From the NCBI GenBank assembly GCA_963734575.1, contig CAVTHT010000008.1, forward strand, positions 62,001 to 126,000: a stretch of DNA of 64,000 nucleotides. The letters are read 5' to 3'. Under the pieces are notes generated by a model. It was not told the origin of the DNA. It saw only the letters and a program-made list of their open reading frames with translations, and did not search any database. Within the stretch, counting starts at the first letter, position 1. Every line of letters starts with the position of its first letter. Below, in pieces: positions 53,827 to 63,787 of this stretch. Source of the DNA: CAIWHR01 sp963734575 (GTDB lineage: Bacteria; Pseudomonadota; Gammaproteobacteria; Burkholderiales; Casimicrobiaceae). The translations under genes were made by a program, and so were the position numbers.

Positions 53827-54881
53827 TTCGTGGGCTCCGTGGGGGCCGGCGGCCGGCCGAACAGAACGTTCGACGGATAGCGCTTGGCGTCCTCCGTGAG
53901 GTCGCGCAGGTTGTCGGTGATCTGGCGCAGGTTGTCGATGGTCGTGGTGAGATCGGCTTCGCCGCCACCGAGGATGCGATCGAGGCGCCCGAGCGTGCGC
54001 GTGAGGGCGGAGAGCGTCTTCGGCAGGTTGGGGTCGTCGACGATCGCGCGCACCCGCGCCATCGCCGCGCCGACGTCGTCGGGCAGCTTCTGCAAGGCCG
54101 GATTGGCGAGCGTCTTGCGCAGCTCCTCGTTGGTGGCGCGCAGCTCCGTCATCAGACCGACCGTCTCCTGGCTGATCTTCTTCGTGTCGATGGCGGCGAC
54201 GGTGGCGTCGAGCCGATCGAGGACATGCTCCGCGCGCTGGCTCAACCCCTTCGCGTTGACGTCCCCGACGCGGTCGTTGAGGGTGCTGAGCAGGCGATTG
54301 AGATTCTGCACCGTGCCCTCGACGTCGAGCTTGTGCAGGCGGTCGATCACCTCGGAGGCGGCGTTGACGAACTGCATGACGGTCGACGGCGCGCTCGGGA
54401 TGTACGTGTTGTCCGGGACCCAGTGGATCGGCAGCGGTGGCACGATGGGCTCGACATAATCCATCTCGAGATAGTTCGTGCCCGTGATGCCCTGCGGGGC
54501 GAGCCGTATGCGCAGGCCGCGCTCGATCTCGATCGACGCATTCTCCGGGCGGGTGATGTCGCCGGCCGCGCGCCCGCCGACGAGGCGCGGCTGCACCTGC
54601 GCCTCGACGAGCACGTAGCGCATGCGCTCATTGATGGGCTTGTCGAGCTCGTAGCGGACGTAGGTGAACGAGATCCGCGTGACCTCGCCGATCACCACGC
54701 CGCGGTATTTCACCTTCGAGCCGATGTCGAGTCCCTGCACGGACTCGTTGAAGTACGTCTCGATGATGAACCGCGGCTGCAGCCACCGTCCGGAGCCGAT
54801 GATGAGGATCACCGCGACGCCGGCGACCACGGCGCCGATGACGAAGAGGCCGAGCTTGAAATAGTTCGCCCGGGCGCTCAT
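53823..54881 (-). CDS. MCE-family lipid-transport protein (MlaD-like)
   Basis: 352 residues with one N-terminal helix (YFKLGLFVIGAVVAGVAVILIIG in parts) and one MCE domain at about 45-120 (NESVQGLDIGSKVKYRGVVIGEV). A coiled-coil-like C-terminal half follows (TVAAIDTKKISQETVGLMTEL). MlaD proteins of E. coli are shorter (about 180); this size suits the Paraburkholderia-type single-MCE transporter with a long tail. The start overlaps the ATPase stop. It shuttles lipids between the membranes with the permease and ATPase of this operon. Confidence 0.88.
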   Translation of the reverse strand: MSARANYFKLGLFVIGAVVAGVAVILIIGSGRWLQPRFIIETYFNESVQGLDIGSKVKYRGVVIGEVTRISFTYVRYELDKPINERMRYVLVEAQVQPRLVGGRAAGDITRPENASIEIERGLRIRLAPQGITGTNYLEMDYVEPIVPPLPIHWVPDNTYIPSAPSTVMQFVNAASEVIDRLHKLDVEGTVQNLNRLLSTLNDRVGDVNAKGLSQRAEHVLDRLDATVAAIDTKKISQETVGLMTELRATNEELRKTLANPALQKLPDDVGAAMARVRAIVDDPNLPKTLSALTRTLGRLDRILGGGEADLTTTIDNLRQITDNLRDLTEDAKRYPSNVLFGRPPAPTEPTK

Positions 54882-55683
54882 GGCGCGTCCACCGTCGACG
54901 GCGCGCGGTGCCGCGGCACGTGCGCCGGCAGCTCGCGATGGAAGAACTGGCGCACGAAGGGCTCGGTGCTGGTGTCGCGCAGCACGCGCGGGTCGCCCTC
55001 CGCGATGATCCCCTTGCGGTTCTTGTCGAGCATGATCACGCGATCGGCGATGGCATAGATGCTGGGAAGCTCGTGGGTCACGATGACGAAGGTGATGCGC
55101 AGGCTCTTCGCGAGGCGCAGCACCAGCGCATCGAGCTCCGCCGAGGTGATGGGGTCGAGGCCCGCGGAGGGCTCGTCGAGGAACAGGATCATGGGATCGA
55201 GCGCCATCGCGCGGGCGATCGCGGCACGCTTCTGCATCCCGCCCGAGATCTCCGCCGGGCAGGTGGCCGGTGAACGCTTCCAGCCCGACGAGATCGAGCT
55301 TCATGCGCGCGATGAGATCCATGGCCTCGTCATCGAGGTCGGTGTACTCCTCGAGCGGCAGGCGCACGTTCTCGAGCAGCGTCATCGAGCCGAACAGCGC
55401 GCCCGACTGATACATCACGCCGATCCTGCAGAGGATCTTGCGCCGGTCGGTGCCGCGGCTCGCCACGATGTCCTCGCCGCCGATCAGCACGCGCCCGGCG
55501 ATCGGCTCGTAGCAGCCCGATCATGTTCTTGAGCAGCGTGCTCTTGCCGCCGCCCGATCCGCCCAGGACGACGAACACCTCGCCCCGATGGACCTCGAAA
55601 TTGACGTCCTGCAGCAGGACGTTGTCGTCGTACCCGGCGGAAAGGCCCTCGACGCGAATCACCACGTCGTCCGTTGCGTTCAT
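54878..55683 (-). CDS. MlaF-like ABC ATPase (two frameshifts)
   Basis: About 267 residues. Walker A is VVLGGSGGGKSTLLKNMIGL, the signature is AEISGGMQKRAAIARAMA, Walker B is MILFLDEPSAGLDPI and the switch His is in VIVTHELPSIY. These features are typical of MlaF. Breaks near 55512 and 55262 each carry one extra C; removal gives LYEPIAGRVLIGGEDI and HLPAEISGG. Start and stop both overlap neighbours as ATGA, so the MlaE-MlaF-MCE-lipoprotein genes form a tight operon. Confidence 0.87.
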
Positions 55684-56801
55684 ATGCCCAGCACGTAGTA
55701 GACCACGGCGAAGACTCCATCGACGATGACGAGCAGGATGATGCCCGACACGACCGCGCGCGTCGCCGCATCGCCGACCGCCGACGCGCCGGTGGTCGTC
55801 TGCAGCCCGCGCAGGCAGCCGATGCCGGCGATGAGGGTCGCGAACACGAAGGATTTCGCGAAGCCCGCCATGAAGTCCTTGAAGTCGACGATGCCCTCGA
55901 CCTCGTGCACGAACGTGACGAACGGGATGCCGAAGGTCTGCATGGTGAGCGCGCCGCCGAGAAGTCCGACGAAGTCGGCAAAGGCCGTGAGCAGCGGCGT
56001 CATGAGCAGCGCCGCCAGCACGCGCGTGACCACCAGGAAGCGCACCGGATCGAGGCCCATCGTGGTGAGGGCGTCGATCTCCTGATTGACCTGCATCGTG
56101 CCGATCTCCGCCGCGAACGCGGCGCCGGAACGCCCCGCGAGCAGGATGGCCGTCATGAGCGGACCCAGCTCGCGCAGCATGGAAAGGCCGATGAGGTCGG
56201 CGACGAAGATCTCGGCACCGAAGCGCTTCATCGGCACCGCGCTCTGGAACGCGATGATCACGCCCATGAGGAACGCGATCAGCGCCACGATCGGCAGCGC
56301 GTCGGCGCCGAGCTTCTCGCAGATCAGCCACACGTCGCGCCAGCGCACGCGCGTCGGATGGAGCACGGCCTGCCCCAGCGCGGCCGATGCCTCGCCGATG
56401 AACGTGACCTGGGCGCGCATGTCGCGCCCCACCTTGGCCGCGTGCCAGCCGATCTCCTCGATGGCGCTGCGGCGCGGCTGCGGCGGATCGTGATCCTCGA
56501 CCAGCACTTCCGGATCGAACTGGTCGAGCAGCGTCTGGAATTCCGGCCGGAGATTGCGCACCTCGACGCTCGGCGTGCCGGCGACGCGCGGCATGCGCAG
56601 CAGGTCGACGAGCAGGCCGACGCCGGCACCGTCGCAGTAGTCCACCGCCCCGGCATCGACCACGACGGGCCGGCCCTGGGCGGCGCGCACCGCCGCGCGC
56701 GCCGCGGGCCACACCTCCGAGATCGAGTACGCATCGAGGCGCCCGGACAGCGAGAGCACGCGCATCCCGTCCGGCGGATCCGCGATCGCCAGCGCCGTCA
56801 C
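55680..56801 (-). CDS. STAS-MlaE fusion permease
   Basis: 373 residues from GTG 56801. The first 100 residues form a STAS-type domain (VLSLSGRLDAYSISEVW, VVVDAGAVDYCDGAGVGLLVDLL), the role played by the separate MlaB in E. coli. The MlaE permease follows from about residue 125 (SALPIVALIAFLMGVIIAFQSAVPMKRFG in parts, then LLAGRSGAAFAAEIGTMQVNQEIDAL). The fusion of MlaB- and MlaE-like parts is known in other bacteria. The gene starts 13 bases after the cydB stop, so the transporter genes may be transcribed with cydAB. Confidence 0.88.
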   Translation of the reverse strand: MTALAIADPPDGMRVLSLSGRLDAYSISEVWPAARAAVRAAQGRPVVVDAGAVDYCDGAGVGLLVDLLRMPRVAGTPSVEVRNLRPEFQTLLDQFDPEVLVEDHDPPQPRRSAIEEIGWHAAKVGRDMRAQVTFIGEASAALGQAVLHPTRVRWRDVWLICEKLGADALPIVALIAFLMGVIIAFQSAVPMKRFGAEIFVADLIGLSMLRELGPLMTAILLAGRSGAAFAAEIGTMQVNQEIDALTTMGLDPVRFLVVTRVLAALLMTPLLTAFADFVGLLGGALTMQTFGIPFVTFVHEVEGIVDFKDFMAGFAKSFVFATLIAGIGCLRGLQTTTGASAVGDAATRAVVSGIILLVIVDGVFAVVYYVLGI

Positions 56802-56814
56802 GTGCCGACCTGCA

Positions 56815-57817
56815 TCAGTGATAGCCCCGGCCGGCGACGACCTTGCCGCGGAATACCCAGTACGACCATCCCACGTACGTGAGGATGACCGGCAGGAGGA
56901 ACAGCGTGCCGATCATGAGGAAGGCCTGCGACTTGGGCCCGGCCGCCGCCTGCCACAGGTCGAGCGCATACGGCACGACCATCGGAAAGATGCTGATGCC
57001 GAGGCCCGTGTACGCCATCACGAAGATCCCGAGCGCCGCGAGGAAGGGTATCGCGTCGCGGCCGCGGTCGAGCGAGCGCCACAGGAGCAGGAACAGCGCG
57101 AACGTCACGAGCGGCACCGGCGAGAGCGCGACGATGTTGGGCCACGAGAACCACCGCGCGCGGATCTGTGGCTGGGCGAGCGGCGTCCACACGCTCACCA
57201 TGATCACGAACGCGGCCACGCCGATGGCGAACGCGCGCGCGCGGCTGCGCGCCCACTGCTGCAGCTCGCCCTCGGTCTTCATGACGAGCCAGCACGCGCC
57301 GAGCAGCCCATAGCCCGCGATGAGGCCCACCCCGGTCAGCAGCGGGAACGGTGCCACCCAGTCGAGGGTGCCGCCGGCATAGTTGCGCCCGGTCACCGGA
57401 ATGCCGCGCACGAAGGTGCCCAGCACCACGCCTTGCGCGAAGGTCGCGACGAGCGAGCCGACGAAGAACGAGCGGTCCCAGTAGTGTCGCCGGTGCGACA
57501 TGTGCCGGAACTCGAACGCGACCCCGCGGAAGATGAGGCCGATGCAGCATGAAGAGGATCGGGAAGTACACGGCGGGCATCACGATCGCGAACGCGAGCG
57601 GGAATGCGGCGAGCAGGCCGATGCCGCCCAGCACGAGCCACGTCTCGTTGCCGTCCCAGATCGGCGCGACCGAATCCATCATGAGATCGCGATCGTGCGC
57701 GCTCGGTGCGAAGGGAAAGAGGATGCCCACGCCGAGATCGAAGCCGTCGAGCAGCACGTACATGAACACCGCGAACGCGAGGATCGCGGCCCACAGCGGG
57801 ACGAGATCGAGTGCCAT
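56815..57817 (-). CDS. cydB: Cytochrome bd-type quinol oxidase subunit II CydB/CioB (one frameshift)
   Basis: About 333 residues with the CydB pattern: LWAAILAFAVFMYVLLDGFDLGVGILFPF in parts, IWDGNETWLVLGGIGLLAAFP, YWDRSFFVGSLVATFAQGVVLG and a C-terminal VILTYVGWSYWVFRGKV. The frame breaks near 57545, where one extra C splits LFMCIGLIFRGVAFEFRH. ATG 57817 overlaps the cydA stop (TGATG). With CydA it reduces oxygen using quinol. Confidence 0.9.
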
Positions 57818-59207
57818 CAGCGGGCCCTCGTGGCGGCGGAGAGCGGTCGCGCGGGCGTCGCGACGGGTGATGGCGCGCCTTCCTCCTCCACCACCGGCGC
57901 AAAGCCGGCGCGCACCAATCGGCGCATGAACACGAGCCCCGCGCCGAAGATGAGGAGATACGCGACGATGTACACGAGGAGCGACACCGCGACGTCGCCC
58001 GTTTGCAGCGACGGCGTGACGGCGTCGCGCGTGCGCATGAGGCCGTACACCACCCACGGCTGGCGGCCCACCTCGGTGGTCACCCACCCCGCGATCACCG
58101 CGACGAAACCAAGCGGCGCGCACAGCATGCACAGGCGCTGGAAGCCGCGCGCGGCAGGCAGCGTGCCGCGCCGCCAGAGCCACAGCGCCGACAGCGTGAC
58201 GGCGAGCATCAGCAGGCCGATGCCGACCATCGTGCGGAACGAGAAGAACGGAATGGCCACCGGCGGCCGGTCCTCGGGCTTCCAGTCCTTGAGTCCGCGC
58301 ACCACACCGTCGACGTCGTGGCGCAGGATCAGCGAGCCCACTGCAGGTATGCCGATCTCGAACGCATTGCGCTCGGCCTTCTCGTCGGGCCAGGCGAAAA
58401 GCAGCAGCGGAAGGCGCGCCCGCGTCTCCCACGCGGCCTCCATGGCGGCGATCTTCACCGGCTGATGCTCGAGGGTGTTGAGGCCGTGGAGGTCGCCGAT
58501 CAGCACCTGCAGCGGCACGAGCAGCGCGAGCAGGCCGAAGCCCATCTTCTGCATGGTGAGGCTTTCCTCGGCGAAGCGCCCCTGCCGCGTGTAGTACGCG
58601 GCAACGCCGACGACGACGAACGCCGTCGTGATGAAGAATGCCATCGCCGTGTGCGCCGAGCCGGTAGGGGAACGACGGATTGAAGATCACCTGGAACCAG
58701 TCCTGCGGAACGAACCGGCCGTCCACGATCGCATGCCCGACCGGCGTCTGCATCCAGCTGTTGGTCGCGAGGATCCAGAATGTCGAGAACAGCGTGCCCG
58801 CCGCGACCATGATCGCCGCGAACAGGTGCATCGACGGGCGGCACGCGCTGGCGCCCGAACAGCAGCACGCCGAGAAAGCCCGCCTCGAGGAAGAACGCGG
58901 TGAGGCCCTCGTAGGCCATCAGCGGGCCGACGATGTCGGCGGTCGCGTCCGAATAGCGGCTCCAGTTGGTGCCGAACTGGAAGGGCATGACGATGCCGGA
59001 CACCACACCCATGCCGAACGACACCGCGAAGATGCGCAGCCAGAACTGCGAGAGGCGCAGGTAGAGCGCGCGCCGGGTGAAGAAATGCAGCCCTTCGAGC
59101 ACGGCGATGTACGCCGCGAGCCCCACCGTGAAGGCGGGCAGCAGGATGTGAAAGGCCACCACCCAGACGAACTGCAGGCGGGACAGGAGCAGCGCGTCCA
59201 CGTTCAC
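57817..59207 (-). CDS. cydA: Cytochrome bd-type quinol oxidase subunit I, cyanide-insensitive (CioA) type (two frameshifts)
   Basis: About 462 residues. It starts at GTG 59207 with the strong ribosome site GGAGGTGAC; the first residues are VNVDALLLSRLQFVWVVAFH, which includes a haem-ligand His. Other marks: GIVMPFQFGTNWSRYSD, ILATNSWMQTPVGHAIVDG and GRQPWVVYGLMRTRDAV, with a short Q-loop (about 70 residues), as in the CIO type. Breaks near 58833 (extra C) and 58655 (extra G) are restored by removing one base. The intact haem and quinol residues argue for a working gene. Confidence 0.9.
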
Positions 59208-59298
59208 GTCACCTCCTTCGGCGCAGGCTGCATGGTACCCGTGCCGTCGCGCCCGGTGCGGATGCGGGCTTACGGACAGGCCGGCCCGGGCACTTGGG

Positions 59299-59304
59299 CA
59301 TAAT
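59299..59304 (+). promoter_or_regulatory. Candidate -10 giving a leaderless transcript for the nucleoside ABC operon
   Basis: CATAAT at 59299-59304 lies inside the near-palindrome GGGCATAATGCCC. A start point seven bases downstream would coincide with ATG 59311, so the mRNA could be leaderless. No ribosome site or clear -35 is visible. Confidence 0.35.
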
Positions 59305-59310
59305 GCCCGC

Positions 59311-60917
59311 ATGACCACGCCCGCCCCGCCCGCCCGCGCCACGCCGCGGCTCGAGCTCGCCGGGATCACCAAGGCCTATCCGGGCGTGGTGGCGAACGAC
59401 GGCGTGAGTCTGACGGTGTTTCCCGGCGAGATCCATGCGCTGCTCGGCGAGAACGGGGCCGGCAAGTCGACGCTGGTGAAGATCATCTACGGCGTCGTGC
59501 GGCCCGACGCGGGCAGCATGCGCTGGAACGGCGAGGCCGTGCGATCCCCAACCCGGCGCGGCGCGACGCAAGCTCGGCATCGGCATGGTGTTCCAGCATT
59601 TCTCGCTGTTCGAGACCCTCACCGTCGCGGAGAACATCGCGCTGGCGCTCGATCCGGCGCGCGTCGATCGCCGAGCTGCGCGCAGCGCATCCGGCGAGGT
59701 GTCGGAGCGCTACGGCCTGACGCTCGATCCCGGCCGGTACGTGCACACCATGTCCGGTCGGCGAGCGGCAGCGGGTGGAGATCGTGCGCTGCCTGCTGCA
59801 GGAGCCGCAGCTGCTGATCATGGACGAGCCGACCTCGGTGCTGACGCCGCAGGAGATCGACGCTGCTGTTCGAGACCTTGCGCCGGCTCGCCGCCGGAGG
59901 GCTGCAGCGTGCTCTACATCAGCCACAAGCTGGACGAGATCCGCGCGCTGTGCGACCGCGCCACCGTGCTGCGGGCCGGCCGGGTGGCCGGCGAATGCGA
60001 TCCCGCGCCAGGAATCGCCGCGTCGCTGGCCGAGATGATGATCGGCGCCGACCTGCCGCGTCCGCGCCCGCGCGGCGCGACGCCGGCCGGCCGCCGGCGG
60101 CTGCGGCGTGCGGCGGGCTGACGCTGCCGCGCCGAGCGATCCGTTCGGCATCGACCTGCGCGACGTCGCGCTCGAGGTGCGGGGCGGCGAGATCGTCGGG
60201 CATCGCCGGTGTCGCGGGCAACGGCCAGACCGAGCTGATGGCGGCGCTGATCGGCGAGCGGCGGTCACGGCCGAGCCGCCTGTCGGCATCGGTGCGCTGG
60301 AAGGCGAGCCCGTCGGCCGCCGCGATGCCGGCGAGCGCCGCGCGCTCGGCCTCGCCTTCGGTGCCGGAGGAGCGGCTGGGGCGCGGCGCGGTGCCCGACC
60401 TGTCGCTGGCCGAGAACGCGCTGCTGACCGCCGACGGCAGGGACTCGTGCGCCACGGCTTCGTCGCGGCTTAGCGCAGTGCGCCGAGTTCGCCGCGGCGG
60501 TCATCGCGCGAGTTTCGGCGTCAAGGCGCCGGGACCGTCGGCCACCGCGCGCAGCCTCTCGGGCGGCAACCTGCAGAAGTTCATCGTCGGCCGCGAGATT
60601 GCGCCAGGCTCCGCGCGGTGCTGGTCGCGGCGCAGCCGACGTGGGGCGTCGACATCGGCGCCGCCACGCGATCCGCGCAGCTGCTGCTCGACCTGCGCGA
60701 TACCGGCGCGGCGGTGCTCGTGGTGTCCGAGGAGCTCGACGAGCTGTTCGAGATCGCCGATCGCATCGCGGTGATGAGCCAGGGCCGCCTCTCGCCGCTC
60801 AAGGCAGCGAGTGCCACCAATGCGGAGGAGATCGGCGTCCTCATGAGCGGCGCCTTCATCGCCTTGGCGACCGAACGACCGGTAGCGCATCCGGCGCGCG
60901 ACGGCAGCGCCCGATGA
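59311..60917 (+). CDS. Nucleoside/simple-sugar ABC transporter ATPase (several frameshifts)
   Basis: About 530 residues with two ABC domains, as in BmpA-linked nucleoside importers (NupO/YufO-like). First domain: ITKAYPGVVANDGVSLTVFPG, Walker A LLGENGAGKSTLVKIIYG, IGMVFQHFSLFETLTVAENI, LLIMDEPTSVLTPQEID. Second domain: GIAGVAGNGQTELMAALIGE, LSGGNLQKFIVGREI and QPTWGVDIGAATRSAQLLL, where Asp and Lys losses are normal for this group. At least six breaks occur (near 59570, 59670, 59757, 59865, 60198, 60600); at 60198 GTCGGGCATC should read GTCGGCATC. The stop overlaps the next start (ATGA). Confidence 0.82.
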
Positions 60918-62002
60918 CGCTGCGCCTGCGCCTCGAAAGCCGGCCCGAGCCGTCGCGCGCGGCGGCATGGCTCTCGCCGGTGCTCGCCGCGCTCGCTACG
61001 CTCCTCGTGGGCGTCGTGCTGTTCTCCGCGCTGGGCAAGGACCCGTGGCACGCGATGCAGGTGTTCTTCGTGAAGCCGCTCGAAACGCGCTACGGGATCG
61101 GCGAATGGCTGCTGAAGGCTGGATCACTGATGCTGTGCGCCATCGGCCTCGCGATCGGCTATCGCGCGAACGTGTGGAACATCGGCGCGGAAGGCCAGCT
61201 CACCGTGGGCGCGATCTTCGCCGCGGGGCTCGCGCTCGCGTTCGACGGCCACCCGTCGCCGTGGCTGCTGCCCGGCATGATCGTCGCGGGGGCGCTGGGC
61301 GGAATGGCCTGGGCCGGCATCGCGGCCTTGTTGCGCACCCGCTTCAACGCCAACGAGGTCCTCACCTCGCTCATGCTCGTGTACGTCGCCTCTTACCTGC
61401 TGTCGTATCTCGTGCACGGTCCGTGGCGCGATCCCGAAGGCTTCAACTTCCCGCAGTCCAAGATGTTCATCGACAGCGCGCTGCTCCCGAACGTGCTGGC
61501 GGGAACGCGCCTCAACGGCGGCTTCCTGCTCGCGCTCGCCGCAGTGGCGGCCGGATGGATCTTCATGAGCCGCAGCATCGCCGGGTTCGACATGCGCGTT
61601 GCCGGCCTCGCGCCTGCAGCGGCGCGGTACACCGGCATCTCGGTCGCGCGCACGGTGTGGATCGGCATGCTCGCCGGAGGCGCGTGCGCAGGCATCGCCG
61701 GTGTCAACGAGGTGGCGGGCCCGCTCGGCCAGCTGCAGCCCACCGTGTCGCCGGGCTACGGCTTCGCAGCCATCATCGTCGCGTTCGTCGGCCGCCTGCA
61801 CGCGGTGGGGATCGTGCTCGCGAGCCTGCTCATGTCCCTGCTCTATCTGGGCGGCGAATCGGCGCAGATGGGACTCGCGCTGCCATCGGCGGTGACGGGG
61901 CTGTTCCAGGGCACGCTCCTGTTCTTCCTGCTCGCGGCCGACGTGCTCGTCCGCTTCCGCGTGCGCATCGCCCGCCGGCCGCTCGCGCCCGCGGCGACAT
62001 GA
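60914..62002 (+). CDS. Nucleoside ABC transporter permease 1 (NupP/YufP-like)
   Basis: 362-residue BPD_transp_2-type permease with about ten hydrophobic segments. Hallmarks: IGYRANVWNIGAEGQLTVGAI, TRFNANEVLTSLMLVYVASYLL, GLAPAAARYTGISVARTVWI and VSPGYGFAAIIVAFVGRLHA. These motifs are shared by the permeases of purine nucleoside importers. ATG 60914 overlaps the ATPase stop. The reading frame is intact. Confidence 0.9.
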   Translation: MTLRLRLESRPEPSRAAAWLSPVLAALATLLVGVVLFSALGKDPWHAMQVFFVKPLETRYGIGEWLLKAGSLMLCAIGLAIGYRANVWNIGAEGQLTVGAIFAAGLALAFDGHPSPWLLPGMIVAGALGGMAWAGIAALLRTRFNANEVLTSLMLVYVASYLLSYLVHGPWRDPEGFNFPQSKMFIDSALLPNVLAGTRLNGGFLLALAAVAAGWIFMSRSIAGFDMRVAGLAPAAARYTGISVARTVWIGMLAGGACAGIAGVNEVAGPLGQLQPTVSPGYGFAAIIVAFVGRLHAVGIVLASLLMSLLYLGGESAQMGLALPSAVTGLFQGTLLFFLLAADVLVRFRVRIARRPLAPAAT

Positions 62003-62015
62003 GGCGAGCCTGATC

Positions 62016-62936
62016 ATGGAGCACGTCGTGGAGCTCGTCGCGCTCACGCTGGCGGCAGGCACCCCGCTCGTGTTCGCGGCACTCGGCGAGCTCGTGGTGG
62101 AGAAATCCGGCGTGCTCAATCTCGGCGTCGAAGGCATGATGCTCGTCGGCGCCGTTGCCGCCTTCATCGTCGCTGCGACGACGGGCTCGCCCTGGCTCGG
62201 CGTGCTCGCCGGCACGCTCGCCGCCGCAGCGCTTGCGTTCGCGTTCGGCGTGCTCACGCTGACCCTCGTGGCGAACCAGGTGGCGGCCGGGCTCGCGCTG
62301 TCGCTGTTCGGCATCGGGCTGTCCGCGTTCGTCGGGCGCCCCTACGTCAGCGTCGTGATCGAGGCCATCGGCCCGTTGCACGTTCCGGTGCTCTCCGACC
62401 TGCCCGGCGTCGGGCGGCTGCTCTTCGGCCTCAATCCCCTCGTCTACATGTCGCTGGCGTTGTTCGTGGCGATCCACTGGTTCGTCTATCGCACCCGCGC
62501 CGGCCTCGTGCTGCGGGCCGTGGGTGAATCGCCGGCGAGCGCGCACGCCATCGGCTATTCCGTGATCGGCATTCGCTATGCGGCCGTGGTGTTCGGCGGT
62601 GCCTGCGCCGGCCTCGCGGGTGCGTATCTCGCCGTGGCGTACACGCCCCTGTGGACGGAGGGCATGACCGCCGGGCGCGGCTGGATCGCGCTGGCGCTGG
62701 TGGTGTTCGCGACCTGGAAGCCATGGCGTGCCGTCGCCGGCGCGTATCTCTTCGGCGGCGTCACGATCGCGCAGTTCCAGGCGCAGGCCTCGGGCGCGGC
62801 AGTGCCCTCGCAGCTCCTTTCGATGCTGCCGTACCTCGCCACCATCGTCGTGCTCGCCGCGATCTCGCGCGACGTCACGGCGATCCGCCGCAACGCCCCC
62901 GCGGCGCTCGGCAAGCCGTTCCATCCGGATACCTGA
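62016..62936 (+). CDS. Nucleoside ABC transporter permease 2 (NupQ/YufQ-like)
   Basis: 306-residue permease of the same family as its neighbour. It has FAALGELVVEKSGVLNLGVEG, NQVAAGLALSLFGIGLSAFVG, VGESPASAHAIGYSVIGIRY and MTAGRGWIALALVVFATWKP. It starts 13 bases after permease 1. No BmpA-type solute-binding protein gene is present in the window, so the binding protein must be encoded elsewhere. Confidence 0.9.
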   Translation: MEHVVELVALTLAAGTPLVFAALGELVVEKSGVLNLGVEGMMLVGAVAAFIVAATTGSPWLGVLAGTLAAAALAFAFGVLTLTLVANQVAAGLALSLFGIGLSAFVGRPYVSVVIEAIGPLHVPVLSDLPGVGRLLFGLNPLVYMSLALFVAIHWFVYRTRAGLVLRAVGESPASAHAIGYSVIGIRYAAVVFGGACAGLAGAYLAVAYTPLWTEGMTAGRGWIALALVVFATWKPWRAVAGAYLFGGVTIAQFQAQASGAAVPSQLLSMLPYLATIVVLAAISRDVTAIRRNAPAALGKPFHPDT

Positions 62937-62971
62937 ACGACGACCGCGAGCATGCGTCCGCTCACGCGCCG

Positions 62972-62995
62972 CCCGGCGCCACGACCGGCGCCGGG
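62972..62995. terminator. Bidirectional terminator hairpin between convergent genes
   Basis: A perfect 9-bp stem CCCGGCGCC / GGCGCCGGG with a 6-base loop lies in the 86-base gap between the plus-strand permease and the minus-strand DUF6448-like gene. It lacks a T-run. Confidence 0.55.
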
Positions 62996-63022
62996 TCGGC
63001 AAGCGTCGTGCCTCGCTTGGGG

Positions 63023-63724
63023 TCAGTGCTGATGTGAGGTGCTCGCCGCGCCGTGCGCCGCGCCGTGCGCAGGGTCATGCGCGGCCGGCCTCGCCGGGCC
63101 CCGCCCGTGCGCGGCGTCGGCCTCGTGGATGGGGGTGGCCGGTGCAGCGTGATGCGGCGCCGGCGTGCCCGCCGCGTCGTACAGCCGCTCGACGTAGTGC
63201 ACGTAGTCGACGTAGGCGCCGACGAATGCCCGTCCCGCCTCGACGTCCTGGGGAGCGCGCTTGCTGTGCGCGGCCGCGGCCTGGAATCGCTCGCGTACGC
63301 CGGTGTCGACCCGCTGCGCGAGAAGCTTCGTCAATGCCGCGGTGTCGCCCGTGGCCAGCGCCTTGTCTGCCGCGGCAACGGGAACCTCGACCTGACCCGC
63401 GGGCTTGAGCCCCGTGAACCCCGCGCCTTCGCCGGCGCGATGCACCCGCACCACCGTTTCGAAGAAGTACGTGTCGGCCAGCGCCTTGGCTTCCGCTCCC
63501 TTCGCGCGCACGGCGACGGTGCGCTCGAACGCACGGCGGATCTCGGCTTCGTCCTGCTTGCTCACCCATCCGAGGACCAGGCGTGGATCACCTGCGTCGA
63601 GGGCCTGGCGCGCGGCGGCGACGACCGGTCCGTCCAAAGTGTCGCAGTGCGCCGAGGCGGGTGCCGCCCAAGCCAGGGCGACCGCGATGGTGAGAATGGA
63701 AAGTGCTTGCTTGGGGACCTTCAT
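63023..63724 (-). CDS. DUF6448-like secreted protein with His-rich tail
   Basis: 233 residues from ATG 63724. A signal peptide (MKVPKQALSILTIAVALAWA, cleaved near ASAHC) precedes the conserved start SAHCDTLDGPVVAAARQALD, then WVSKQDEAEIRRAFERTVAVR, ALADTYFFETVVRVHRAGEGAGFTGLKPAG in parts. This pattern matches DUF6448 proteins. The last 45 residues are rich in His, Ala and Pro (HHAAPATPIHEADAAHG, then HDPAHGAAHGAASTSHQH), suggesting metal binding. It lies downstream of a Crp/Fnr-type gene on the same strand, which may regulate it. Function unknown. Confidence 0.8.
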   Translation of the reverse strand: MKVPKQALSILTIAVALAWAAPASAHCDTLDGPVVAAARQALDAGDPRLVLGWVSKQDEAEIRRAFERTVAVRAKGAEAKALADTYFFETVVRVHRAGEGAGFTGLKPAGQVEVPVAAADKALATGDTAALTKLLAQRVDTGVRERFQAAAAHSKRAPQDVEAGRAFVGAYVDYVHYVERLYDAAGTPAPHHAAPATPIHEADAAHGRGPARPAAHDPAHGAAHGAASTSHQH

Positions 63725-63787
63725 GGCGTGCGCTCCTTGTCGTCGATCGGGCAACGTTGGTGCCCGCCTGGTGACGAATATGGAGCC

